A stretch of 64,000 nt of DNA. Source: Sediminicoccus rosea (GTDB lineage Bacteria > Pseudomonadota > Alphaproteobacteria > Acetobacterales > Acetobacteraceae). Where the stretch lies: contig NZ_CP137852.1 in NCBI RefSeq assembly GCF_033547095.1, positions 3,341,501-3,405,500 on the forward strand, read 5' to 3'. The position numbers were made by a program, and so were the translations under genes. Within the stretch, counting starts at the first letter, position 1. The number at the start of each line of letters is the position of its first letter. Positions 36,501 through 44,315 of this stretch are shown piece by piece. Under the pieces are notes generated by a model. That model saw only the letters and a program-made list of their open reading frames with translations, did no database searches and was not told the DNA's origin.

Positions 36501-36563
36501 GCGGTGAAGGTGATCGACCCGCGCGGCAATGAGGTGATGCGCCTGCATCGGCTGGAGGGCTGA
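33546..36563 (+). CDS. Type III-like DNA adenine methyltransferase (Mod)
   Basis: The 1005-residue protein contains a beta-class N6-adenine methyltransferase: catalytic DPPY in QMIYLDPPYGIRFG (residues about 196-202), followed much later by the AdoMet motif DATCGSGTTAF near residue 482. The region between them is the target recognition domain and is distinctly AT-richer than the rest. The C-terminal 350 residues (about 730-1005) are an unassigned extension. Mod marks host DNA and provides sequence recognition for Res, encoded five bases downstream. ATG 33,546 is preferred over TTG 33,528. Confidence 0.92.
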   Translation: MAGRRRAQPSGQQGALPVEDYRHAGATRPNNPPAAMAAEGRTPPAPRTSYAYSPRLDPALRADPSGRADALPPLLEKATREKLTPEEAALLAEALRRHEPWLEWAGKRETPGFAVDPVALHIHERVSTQAILRAAARQDVTRDLFADPTLSYAQAVKFYQHDVDWANRLILGDSLQVMASLGQRENLAGKVQMIYLDPPYGIRFGSNFQPETGKRTVSDRESDLTREPEMVRAYRDTWRLGVHSYLAYLRDRLVVARSLLADTGSIFVQIGDENVHRVRALLDEIFGSENFISLITVKKTGGQTSETLSAVSDYIIFYCKDRRNFFFKPPLLELKAGQGATTGERYDQVQLPDGQERRATESDLDATDVRFFQLTSTSSNRPAREHERIEIPFEGRAFPPPDGRTWSTTPTGMERLIRAGRITGGGKTLRFRRYLQDFAATTIGNFWSDVAGATDKSYVVETNPRVIERCMLMTTRPGDIVLDATCGSGTTAFVAEQWGRRWITIDTSRVAVAIARQRLLTAKFDHYRLKDEAKGLAEGFVCKTVPHIMLRSIAQNAALDPIFTKHDPILDARLNDLNTALATVGSNQRSHLAGKLITKQKAEGKRAITEADRRRWDLPKAPDGFQHWTAPFDTDPDHPENLAQAITAYRAAWRAKQEEVDKAIADAAEPEDLLDQPQVVRGITRVSGPFTVEAVQPAETSLDEAAHESPIDGAPESLDETFAGDAAGRAAAEPQNAEAYLDQMLRLLKMDGVRFLDNRVMKFSRLEPLGARSQAIHAEGRWALEGETDADPEGRATVAIAFGPQYGPVTAKQVEQLIRATSRRGYDELVIAGFAFDGAAQAAIEEAEHPELRVHMANIRPDVNPGMAGLLKDAPAAQLFTVFGKPRSTLESIGKDEWRVVMEGVDIYDPVSNTVTPSRADKVAAWFVDSDYDGRSFCITQAFFPDKDAWSKLSAALKGVVDEEAFAALSGTVSLPFPKGQHACVAVKVIDPRGNEVMRLHRLEG

Positions 36564-36567
36564 GCCT

Positions 36568-39500
36568 ATGGCGAAAGCCCCTCCGCAGCAGCAGGACATC
36601 CCGATCCAGCCGGTCGAGCGGCCCATCCTGTGCTCGCCCTACAAGGAGCCGGACCAGCACTGGAAATACGACACCGTCACCGGCGCCGCGCACAAAGAGC
36701 CGGGCCGTCGCCCCGCCTCCTACTGGTACAAGACGGAGCGCACCGGCAGCGCCCAGATGTCGCTGCTGGCGCAGGAACAACAGGACGACCTGCCACTGCC
36801 AAACCTGCTGCGCGATGACGTGCGCCGCTGGCGGGAGGCCGACTACCGCGGCGCCACGCTTGCGACGCGCGAGTTGCTCCGCCACTGGAGCCGCGAGGAT
36901 CGCGAGCGCCGCCTGTTCTTCGGCCAGCGCGAGGCCGTGGAGACGATCATCTACCTGGCGGAGATGCGCTTCACCGGCCGCACCAGCCGCCTGCGCTTCG
37001 CGCCGAAGGTGACGGAGGAGGATCTCGGTCGGCTGCTGACCGGTGTGCGCCCCGGTCCGGCCTTCCAATTGGCGCAGGGCGCGGAGTTCTTCCCGACCCT
37101 GGTGGACAAGCCCGCCGATCCATCGCTGAAGCCGCTGCGCCGCGTCGGCACGAAGCTGGCGACGGGCAGCGGCAAGACGCTGGTCGCGGCGATGGTGATC
37201 ACTTGGGCCTTCGTGAACCGCGGCATCAGCCCGGAGAGCCGGGAGTACCCGGACGTCGCCCTGCTCTGCGCGCCGAACCTGACAGTGAAGGAGCGGCTGG
37301 GTGTGCTGAAGCCCGACGCGCCGGACAACTACTACGATGCCTTTAACCTCGTGCCGGCGAAGTGGCGGCCGCTGCTCCAGCGCGGCACCGTCATCGTCGA
37401 GAACTGGCACCGCTTCGCGCCGGAAAGCCCGCACAAGGATGGCGACAAGACCTATGCCGTCGTGGACAAGGGCGAGGAGACGCCGACGGATTTCCTGCGC
37501 CGCATCCTAGGCAGTGCCGCGGACCGCCTGCCGATCCTTGTCATCAACGACGAAGGCCACCATTGCTGGCGGCCGGCGCCGGGCGTGGCGATCGGCTCAG
37601 GCCTGACCGGCGACGACAAGGCGGCATTCGAAGATGAAGCGCAGGAGGCGACCGTCTGGGTGGACGGGCTCGACCGGCTGAACGCGGCGGGTGGCGACGT
37701 GCCAGGGATATCCATGGTGGTGGATCTTTCGGCCACGCCCTTCCGTATCAAGGGCAGCGGCTATCCCGAGGGCCAGCCCTTCCCCTGGATCGTCTCCGAC
37801 TTCGGGCTGGTGGACGCGATCGAGAGCGGCATCACCAAGATCCCGCGCCTGCCGGTGCAAGACACTACGGGGCGGCCTGACCCGCGATACTTTCGCCTGT
37901 GGGAGGCGATCCGTGACGGGCTGCAGCCTGGCGAGAAGCTGCCTGGCCGTTCCGGCAAGCCAAAGCCGGAGGTGGTCTGGCGTGAGGCGCAGGGCGCGCT
38001 GGTCCAGATCATGGGTCAGTGGAAGGAGCGCTTTGACCTTATCCGTGCTGGACAGCCCGGCGTGGATCGGACGCCTCCTTGCGTCATCATCGTCTGCGAC
38101 AACACCGACATCGCCGAGGAATTCTACCGACGGATCAGCGGCGAGCAGGTAATCGAGACAGTCACAGAGGCCGAGGTGCAGGAAGTCCTGGAGGAGGATG
38201 AGAGCGAGGACGAGGCGCCCACCACTAAGCGCGGGAAGAAGCCGAAGCCGCGCATCGTCTATGGGCAGGGCGAGGTGTTTTCCGACCTCTTCAGCAACAC
38301 CGCTGAGCGGAAGGTCACCATCCGCATCGACAGCAAGCTGCTGGCGCAGGCCGAGGCCGGCGGCACAGGCCCGGGCAAGAAGAAGGCCGATGCGGCGGAG
38401 GAGCTGCGGCGCGTTGTCGCCACCGTCGGCAAGGCCGGCGAACCCGGCGAGCATGTCCGTTGCGTCGTCTCGGTGGCCATGCTGACCGAAGGCTGGGACG
38501 CCAACACCGTCACACAGATCCTCGGGCTGCGCGCCTTCACGAGCCAGCTGCTGTGCGAGCAGGTCGTGGGCCGCGGTCTGCGGCGGATGGATTACAAGCC
38601 GGACCCCGCCACCGGGCTGCTGACCGAGGAATACTGCGACGTCTACGGCGTGCCGTTCTCCGTCATCCCGTTCCGCGGGAGGCCCGTAAACAAGCCCGAG
38701 CCGGACGACACGCCTCCCAACCTGGTGAAGGCGTTGCCCGAGAGAGCCGCGATGGAAATCCGCTTCCCGGTGGTTGAGGGCTATGCCTTCGCGCTTCGCC
38801 GCAACCTGATCCGCTGCGATGTCGGCGCGATGGAGCCGCTGCGCATCGAGCCGAACCGCGAGCCCACCGGCACCTTCGTGCGGCCGCAGGTGGGTGTGCA
38901 GGTCGGTGGCGGCATGGCGGAGACGCAGTCGCCCTTCGGCTTCCACCAGCAGGACCGTGAGGCCTACTACGCGTCGGTCCACCTGCAGACGATCCTGTTC
39001 CAGGCGGCACAGCGCATCGTCGAGGAGCTGACGCAGGCGGGTACGTCCGGTGCCGAAGGGCGCAAGCGACGCGTGTTCGCGCTGCAGTCTCGCCACGCGC
39101 TGTTCCCGCAGGTGTTCCGCGTCGTCGAGGAATACGTGCGCCGGAAGGTAGACTTCAACGGCGCACCGGAGCCCGAGCTTGGCCTCGAGAAATATGCGCG
39201 TCAGGTGGTGGAGCGGGTGCGCGATGCCATCCAGCCAGACGACTCATCGGGCGAGCCGCCGCTGCTGCCCTTGCTGAACCGTACACAGGAGATCGGCAGT
39301 ACCACGGGCGTGGAGTTCCGCACGAAGCGGCCGGTCTTTGCGACGATGGCGAGCCACATCGGACATGTCGTAGCCGACACGGCGGCGTGGGAGCAAAGCG
39401 CGGCGTTCCGTCTGGAGCAGGCCGCGCAGCAGGGGCTGATTCGCTTCTACGCGCGGAATGAGGGGATGGACCTCAGCATCCCGTATGAGTTCCTCGGGGT

Positions 39501-39759
39501 CGACCACGGTTACGAGCCCGACTTCCTCGTGCGCATGGCGACGCCAGATGGGGAGCCGGACCTGACGCTGGTGCTGGAGGTGAAGGGCTTCGAGGATAAC
39601 CAGACGACCGCCAAGCACGAAGGCGCAAGACGCTGGGTGCGGGCGGTGAACAACTGGGGAAAACTTGGGCGCTGGGCGTTCCATGTGTGTCGGAACCCGC
39701 AGATGCTGGAGCGGGAGCTGGCCTACCTCGTTCAGCAGACAGCGGCATCAGCCGCATGA
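36568..39759 (+). CDS. Type III-like restriction endonuclease (Res)
   Basis: The 1063-residue protein is a superfamily 2 helicase-nuclease. Walker A ATGSGKTLVAAM is near residue 200, motif II is NDEGHHCW (DEGH, near 324), motif III is VVDLSATPF, and motif VI is QVVGRGLRRMDY. The C-terminal PD-(D/E)xK-type nuclease is visible as GYEPDFLVRM and LTLVLEVKGF (about residues 980-1005). It would cut unmethylated DNA after ATP-driven signalling between sites. The next gene overlaps by ATGA, making a three-gene operon. Confidence 0.93.
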   Translation: MAKAPPQQQDIPIQPVERPILCSPYKEPDQHWKYDTVTGAAHKEPGRRPASYWYKTERTGSAQMSLLAQEQQDDLPLPNLLRDDVRRWREADYRGATLATRELLRHWSREDRERRLFFGQREAVETIIYLAEMRFTGRTSRLRFAPKVTEEDLGRLLTGVRPGPAFQLAQGAEFFPTLVDKPADPSLKPLRRVGTKLATGSGKTLVAAMVITWAFVNRGISPESREYPDVALLCAPNLTVKERLGVLKPDAPDNYYDAFNLVPAKWRPLLQRGTVIVENWHRFAPESPHKDGDKTYAVVDKGEETPTDFLRRILGSAADRLPILVINDEGHHCWRPAPGVAIGSGLTGDDKAAFEDEAQEATVWVDGLDRLNAAGGDVPGISMVVDLSATPFRIKGSGYPEGQPFPWIVSDFGLVDAIESGITKIPRLPVQDTTGRPDPRYFRLWEAIRDGLQPGEKLPGRSGKPKPEVVWREAQGALVQIMGQWKERFDLIRAGQPGVDRTPPCVIIVCDNTDIAEEFYRRISGEQVIETVTEAEVQEVLEEDESEDEAPTTKRGKKPKPRIVYGQGEVFSDLFSNTAERKVTIRIDSKLLAQAEAGGTGPGKKKADAAEELRRVVATVGKAGEPGEHVRCVVSVAMLTEGWDANTVTQILGLRAFTSQLLCEQVVGRGLRRMDYKPDPATGLLTEEYCDVYGVPFSVIPFRGRPVNKPEPDDTPPNLVKALPERAAMEIRFPVVEGYAFALRRNLIRCDVGAMEPLRIEPNREPTGTFVRPQVGVQVGGGMAETQSPFGFHQQDREAYYASVHLQTILFQAAQRIVEELTQAGTSGAEGRKRRVFALQSRHALFPQVFRVVEEYVRRKVDFNGAPEPELGLEKYARQVVERVRDAIQPDDSSGEPPLLPLLNRTQEIGSTTGVEFRTKRPVFATMASHIGHVVADTAAWEQSAAFRLEQAAQQGLIRFYARNEGMDLSIPYEFLGVDHGYEPDFLVRMATPDGEPDLTLVLEVKGFEDNQTTAKHEGARRWVRAVNNWGKLGRWAFHVCRNPQMLERELAYLVQQTAASAA

Positions 39760-40730
39760 GCATGACAACCTCGGCTGGTTCATCGTCTCCGTTCGAGTAC
39801 GCGGTCGACGACTGTGATGTAGAAGATCGCACGGCGCTCGTCGCTTACCGCGATAAGCGACGTGAATGGCTGGAGTGGCTGCAGGGCGACCCGAGGAACA
39901 GCATCAACCGCCAGCTCTATGGCATGATGTGGGATGATGCTGCCTTCCGCGCACTGAACGAGGCACGCCGATTTTCCTCGCCGACGCACCCCACCGGCGC
40001 CACCGCACCGCTGCTGGCGGGCCTCATCGACCAGGGCTTTGTGGCGACGCAGATTCTAACCATCGCTCGCCTGGTGGACCATCGGCGAGATGTCATCAGC
40101 CTGCGCCGGCTGCTCGATGACATCGCCGCCCATGCGCACCTGATCACCCGGGAGATCTTCGTTTGCCACGACGGCCTGCCGTTCGATCCCGTCGCAGCGG
40201 AGCGCTACTACTGGGAGCGCGAGGGATGGCCGGCTTCGGGCGAGGTGATCGGTCTCCCCACCGAAGGTCCTGACGCGTTCGACATTTCACGCATGGCGCA
40301 TGAGGCGTTCGACAAGGTCGCAGCGTCGGGTCCCGGGCCGCGCGCCCGCGGCGACTGCATCGACCCCGCCGTCTTCGTCCATCTGCGCGACGCCTTGGCG
40401 ACGTCGGACGTGGCCGCAATCCTCCAGCTTCGGCATAAATTCGTCGCCCACGCCGCCGACGCCTCATCCCGCGGCAAGGCAGGCATTGAGCGCTTCGGCA
40501 TCACCTTGAATCAACTGGAGGCGGCCCAGCGTACCTTAATTCAAGTTGCGCAGCGGATTGAGCTTGACCTGCTCTGGGGCAGTAGTCGTGGCGTAGTGCC
40601 GGTGCCGCAGTACGACCAGTTTGCCAAACTCGACCTCCCGATTGTGCCGCCCGAACGGATCGGGGAACTAGGCGAGTGGTGGCATGCGCACTGCGACGCC
40701 CGTGAGGCCTGGACCCGGTCGACTAGCTAG
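39756..40730 (+). CDS. HEPN/AbiU2-like protein in restriction operon
   Basis: The 324-residue protein starts at ATG 39,756, overlapping the Res stop. It is mostly helical. Near residues 226-232, LRHKFVAHA carries R-x5-H, the catalytic pattern of HEPN ribonucleases, in a context like AbiU2 proteins. The earlier segment ILTIARLVDHRRDVISLRRLLDD fits the same fold. A tight operon with Type III Mod/Res suggests an auxiliary antiviral RNase that could shut down the cell if restriction fails. Fold assignment is from motif only. Confidence 0.65.
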   Translation: MSMTTSAGSSSPFEYAVDDCDVEDRTALVAYRDKRREWLEWLQGDPRNSINRQLYGMMWDDAAFRALNEARRFSSPTHPTGATAPLLAGLIDQGFVATQILTIARLVDHRRDVISLRRLLDDIAAHAHLITREIFVCHDGLPFDPVAAERYYWEREGWPASGEVIGLPTEGPDAFDISRMAHEAFDKVAASGPGPRARGDCIDPAVFVHLRDALATSDVAAILQLRHKFVAHAADASSRGKAGIERFGITLNQLEAAQRTLIQVAQRIELDLLWGSSRGVVPVPQYDQFAKLDLPIVPPERIGELGEWWHAHCDAREAWTRSTS

Positions 40731-40992
40731 GTGCCGCGATTGGCTGAGCGGTTTCAGACCCAAATCGCATAGCAAGGATCTCGGCCAGCCTTACTGCCGC
40801 ATCTGCGGACGCCAATTTCGCCAAGACTTGTATGCCGGCAGAACGTGGACGCTCGTCCATTTCATAAACGAAATACCCAAAATCATCACCAAGTCCTTGA
40901 ATTTCGGCTTCCTGAAGGATGCTTTGCGATAAAGTAGAAACACACAGGGTCCGATTCGCGCCTAGCGTTGCAAACCAGCAGAGGTCATCCAT
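40723..40992 (-). CDS. Small protein of unknown function (89 residues)
   Basis: ATG 40,992 is preceded by GGAG at eight bases on the minus strand. The protein reads MDDLCWFATLGANR..., with a middle DDFGYFVYEMDERPRSAGIQ and a helix LASADAAVRLAEILAMR. The hydrophobic pattern is protein-like and the DNA is less GC-rich than shadows usually are. Its start codon overlaps that of the divergent gene at 40,991 within CCATGG, and its stop overlaps the HEPN-like gene end. Function unknown. Confidence 0.6.
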   Translation of the reverse strand: MDDLCWFATLGANRTLCVSTLSQSILQEAEIQGLGDDFGYFVYEMDERPRSAGIQVLAKLASADAAVRLAEILAMRFGSETAQPIAAPS

Positions 40993-41740
40993 GGCCAGAT
41001 CTCCGATACGGGAGCGGAGCAGCCCCACGATTTCCGCGAACGAGCTCGCTGCCTTTATGGTTGCGAGCGAGGTTGGCCGCGAGGGAATCATTCAGCGAGC
41101 GCGCTGGCAAGGGGCTGCAGCAGTGATCCGCTACCGAGATGCAAGGCGCGCCATGGTGCGCTTCCTCGCGGATGCCTATCGGAGCCCGCAAATCCTGCTC
41201 GATACGCGGGAACGGCTGGAGGCCCAAGCGGATGATCCGGCCGCCCGCCCCTTCACCCGCGAGGACGCTCGCGCGTCAGTAGCGGCTTTGGATGCATTCC
41301 GGGCGGGGCTGAACGAGTTCGGCTTCGGCGGCTTGCGCTTTGAGGCTCCTCCGAGCGGCCTCAGTCCGCTGGATATCGAGGCCGTTGCGGTGACGGTGTC
41401 ACTCGATCTCGTCGTCCGGGCAACGGACCGACGGCGTGGTGATCTTGTCGGCGGTGTCCTTTTCAGACTCTCCAAAGGTTCGGACGGCGAAACCGACGCG
41501 GCTGCCGCACGACGGCGGGAGGTCGGAATGTATGCGGCGACACTGGTTCACATGGCCTGCGCTGAGCAGCTATCGGGCTTCGGGGCGCCATCGCCGTCTC
41601 ACTGCTTTTCGGTCGACGTTCAACGGCGGGAGCGCCATCGGGCATCCAGCCAGTACCTCACCAGAGAGGCGAACCTCCGGGCCGCGTGTCGCAGCATTCG
41701 TCGTGCATGGAATGACGCGACGCCCCCTCCTGGTGCTTAG
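40991..41740 (+). CDS. Uncharacterised island-type protein (249 residues)
   Basis: The protein begins MARSPIRERSS and contains MVASEVGREGIIQRARWQGA, VSLDLVVRATDRRRGDLVGG and REVGMYAATLVHMACAEQL. I do not recognise a characterised domain; similar-looking proteins occur beside recombinases in alphaproteobacterial islands (recollection, not checked). AGAGG lies five to nine bases upstream. It converges with the recombinase cluster, with stop codons overlapping (41,737-41,740). Confidence 0.6.
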   Translation: MARSPIRERSSPTISANELAAFMVASEVGREGIIQRARWQGAAAVIRYRDARRAMVRFLADAYRSPQILLDTRERLEAQADDPAARPFTREDARASVAALDAFRAGLNEFGFGGLRFEAPPSGLSPLDIEAVAVTVSLDLVVRATDRRRGDLVGGVLFRLSKGSDGETDAAAARRREVGMYAATLVHMACAEQLSGFGAPSPSHCFSVDVQRRERHRASSQYLTREANLRAACRSIRRAWNDATPPPGA

Positions 41741-42138
41741 CCATCTCGGGCCGGTGCGAACAGTTTCGCAACAACGATGCGTTGCTTCGTCCACTCGGAT
41801 GGAACTTCGACACGCATCAAATGCAGACTGAGCGGTAGCCCACCGTTCAGCATCTCCTCGACGATGTCCGGCGCCAGCAGGGTGAGTTGAAGCAGGCGCC
41901 CGAGGTAGCCGCGGTCAATCTTCTCGGCGGCCGCCATGTCGGTGACAGACCCGTAGACCCCATTATCGAGCATCCGCTGATACCGGAACGCACGTGCCAG
42001 CGCCTTCACCAGCGCGGGATCGGCCCGCGTCGTGACTGGCGCCACGCCGTCGGTCATCGGTGTCACGACGGTCTTCCTGCCGGGCTGGTGTCGGATGGCC
42101 AACGGCACCCGGACCGTGATGCTCGTCGCGGTGGTCAT
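41737..42138 (-). CDS. Recombinase-associated accessory protein
   Basis: The 133-residue protein starts at ATG 42,138, overlapping the recombinase stop (ATGA). The middle segment ALARAFRYQRMLDNGVYGSV and then DMAAAEKIDRGYLGRLLQLT is a helix-turn-helix-like pattern, followed by LAPDIVEEMLNGG. It may be a DNA-binding partner of the recombinase, for example influencing directionality. That role is inferred from tight coupling only. Confidence 0.6.
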   Translation of the reverse strand: MTTATSITVRVPLAIRHQPGRKTVVTPMTDGVAPVTTRADPALVKALARAFRYQRMLDNGVYGSVTDMAAAEKIDRGYLGRLLQLTLLAPDIVEEMLNGGLPLSLHLMRVEVPSEWTKQRIVVAKLFAPARDG

Positions 42139-43487
42139 GCTGCCGGTCTCAGGGCATCGGGCGCGATGGCCCCGAGGTCGCGGACCAGGCCGCCAAGCCC
42201 GTCCAGCCGCAGCCAAATGTCCGCCCCGGCCGGCCCGACCACCACCCGCTCCACCAGCGACCGCACGATCCGCGCCTGCTCCGCCGGAAACAGATGCTCC
42301 CAAAGCGGGTCGAGCCGGTGCAGTGCGTCGTGGGTTTCGGCCTCAGTCAGGTCCGGCGCCTCCCGACGCGCCGCGCGCCACGTGCCGACCACGATCTCGG
42401 GCTGCCGCAGCAGCGCGCGGACCTGGTCCACCACCGCCGCCTCGATCTCCGCAGCCGACACCCGCCGCACGATGCTGGCGTCGCCGTCGGCGTCCCCCTT
42501 CAGTACCCGCTGCGCCACATAGTAGCGGTAGAGGCGCCCATTCTTCCGAGCGTGCGTCGGCGACAGCGCCCGGCCATCGACCCCAAAGATCAGCCCCTTT
42601 AGCAGCGCCGGCGTCTGCGCCCGGTTCTGGTTGGCGCGCACCCGCGGGCTGACCTGGAGGACGGCATGCGCCCGATCCCAGAGTTCCCGCGGCACGATGC
42701 CCTGGTGCTCGCCGGGATAGACCTGCCCCTTGTGCGCGGCCTCGCCGACATAGGTCCGGTTGTTCAGAAGCTTGTAGACGTCACCCTTATCCAGCGGCCG
42801 ACCCACCTTGCTGGTGAGGCCCTCCTCACGAACGCGCTTTACTGTCTCCATGCCCGACCCGGTTTCGGCGAAGATCTCGAACACGCGACGCACGCGCGGT
42901 GCCTCGTCCTCGTTCACCACCAGCTTCCTGGCCACGACGTCGTAGCCGAGCGGCACCTTGCCCCCCATCCACATGCCGCGGGCGCGGGAGGCGGCGAATT
43001 TATCCCGAATTCGCTCGCCGATGACCTCTCTTTCGAACTGGGCGAAGCTCAGCAGGATGTTCAGCGTCAGCCGACCCATGCTGGTCGTCGTGTTGAAGCT
43101 CTGCGTCACGGACACGAACGTCACGCCATGCGCGTCCATCACCTCCACCAGCTTGGCGAAGTCCATCAGCGAGCGGGACAGCCGGTCGATCTTGTAGACC
43201 ACGATCACGTCGACCAGATCGGCCTGAATGTCGCGCAGCAGGCGCTGCAGCGCGGGTCGCTCCAGCGTGCCGCCGGAGAACCCGCCATCGTCGTAGCGGT
43301 CCCGGACCAGCACCCACCCTTCGGCACGCTGGCTCGTGATGTACGCCTCGCAGGCGTCGCGCTGCGCATCGAGCGTGTTAAACTCCTTCTCCAGCCCTTC
43401 GTCGGTGGATTTGCGCGTGTAGACGGCGCAGCGCAGCTTCTTGGTCGTCGCCGGCATGACCGGCTCGACGCGAGTGCGGCGGGTCAT
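42135..43487 (-). CDS. Large serine recombinase (probable integrase of prophage B)
   Basis: The 450-residue protein has a resolvase-type catalytic domain: nucleophile Ser in AVYTRKSTDEG (about residue 26), the DDGGFSGGTLERPALQRLL segment, YKIDRLSRSL, and QFEREVIGERIRDK. A recombinase domain (KVPLGYDVVARKLVVNEDEA) and C-terminal DNA-binding region follow, though a clear zinc ribbon is not seen. Such enzymes integrate and excise phage DNA between short att sites. Overlapping the DUF2924 gene upstream (GTGA/ATGA) is a known arrangement. Confidence 0.93.
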   Translation of the reverse strand: MTRRTRVEPVMPATTKKLRCAVYTRKSTDEGLEKEFNTLDAQRDACEAYITSQRAEGWVLVRDRYDDGGFSGGTLERPALQRLLRDIQADLVDVIVVYKIDRLSRSLMDFAKLVEVMDAHGVTFVSVTQSFNTTTSMGRLTLNILLSFAQFEREVIGERIRDKFAASRARGMWMGGKVPLGYDVVARKLVVNEDEAPRVRRVFEIFAETGSGMETVKRVREEGLTSKVGRPLDKGDVYKLLNNRTYVGEAAHKGQVYPGEHQGIVPRELWDRAHAVLQVSPRVRANQNRAQTPALLKGLIFGVDGRALSPTHARKNGRLYRYYVAQRVLKGDADGDASIVRRVSAAEIEAAVVDQVRALLRQPEIVVGTWRAARREAPDLTEAETHDALHRLDPLWEHLFPAEQARIVRSLVERVVVGPAGADIWLRLDGLGGLVRDLGAIAPDALRPAA

Positions 43488-43981
43488 GCGTCACCCCGTG
43501 CGCGCAGCCCGAAGAACGTCCAGCCGTTCCAGCGCGTGCCGGTGATGTGGCGCGCGATGGCGGACAGGGACTGGTAGGGCCGCCCTTCGAATTCGAAGTC
43601 GTTGATGCGCACCGTGACCACATGCTGCACGCCCTGCCATTCGCGGAGCAGGCGCGTGCCGGCCAGCGGCCGGCTGTCGGCACGAATACGGCGCAGGACG
43701 ACGTTGCCGCCATCCAATTGCTCGCCCAGCGCCACCAGCCGCTCGACGGTCTCGGGCTTCAGCCCGCCATAGGCCAGTTCCTGGATGCGATAGGCCAGCC
43801 GGCTCTGGATATAGGCCCGATTCCAGGGCGGCGGCTCCTTGCCGAACAATTCCCGCCACTGCTGCTTCAGCGTGGCGGTGGGCGCCGCTTGCAGCGCAGC
43901 GAGCCGCGAAAGTACTTGCGTCGGCGGGATCTCCGGGATGGTGGGCGCCGGCGCGGGCGCGGCGGATGATCGTCTGGTCAT
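43484..43981 (-). CDS. DUF2924 family protein
   Basis: The 165-residue product has the DUF2924 core: ATLKQQWRELFGKEPPPWNR, then LAYRIQELAYGGL and a C-terminal ISAIARHITG-like stretch, QSLSAIARHITGTRWNGWTF. Such genes are repeatedly coupled to serine recombinases in alphaproteobacterial prophages, suggesting an accessory function in recombination. Biochemical role unknown. Confidence 0.85.
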   Translation of the reverse strand: MTRRSSAAPAPAPTIPEIPPTQVLSRLAALQAAPTATLKQQWRELFGKEPPPWNRAYIQSRLAYRIQELAYGGLKPETVERLVALGEQLDGGNVVLRRIRADSRPLAGTRLLREWQGVQHVVTVRINDFEFEGRPYQSLSAIARHITGTRWNGWTFFGLRARGDA

Positions 43982-44196
43982 GCGGGTCCCTTCCTGTTGG
44001 GGTTCGCATGCAGGCGCTGCCTGGCGGTGGAGTGTAGGGGAACCTCTCCCGCCCCCCGAGCTATCTCCTCATCCCTCGCACCATCCTCGGCAGCGCGGCT
44101 GCGCAGCCGCACCAGGCCAGCGGCCAGGATGGCGCAGACCTCGCGGAGGTGCGGCGGGAGGTGGAGGTTGGTGGGGTTGAGCGCGGAGCGTGTCAC
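43978..44196 (-). CDS. Small prophage protein (72 residues)
   Basis: The protein reads VTRSALNPTNLHLPPHLREV... and continues with a helix CAILAAGLVRLRSRAAED. It starts at GTG 44,196 and overlaps the DUF2924 gene. GGGAGG lies immediately upstream, unusually close to the start. Its position at the head of the DUF2924-recombinase operon and the conserved upstream motif (44,205-44,233) support it as a real gene. Function unknown. Confidence 0.6.
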   Translation of the reverse strand: MTRSALNPTNLHLPPHLREVCAILAAGLVRLRSRAAEDGARDEEIARGAGEVPLHSTARQRLHANPNRKGPA

Positions 44197-44204
44197 CCTC
44201 TCCC

Positions 44205-44233
44205 ATTACTCACTGAACCGGCAATCCGTATCA
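44205..44233 (-). promoter_or_regulatory. Bipartite motif, copy 1 (inverted relative to copy 2)
   Basis: On the minus strand this reads TGATACGGATT, 11 bases, GAGTAAT, ending eight bases before the start of the small gene at 44,196. The same two blocks with the same 11-base spacing occur on the + strand at 47,185-47,213. It may be an operator, promoter element or recombination site. Confidence 0.5.
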
Positions 44234-44315
44234 CGCTGGAGACGCAGATTGGATTCGACTTTCACCCGCTCTGGTTGATAGAACGGAGAGTGAACTGCAG
44301 CCAGGCCGTTACGTA

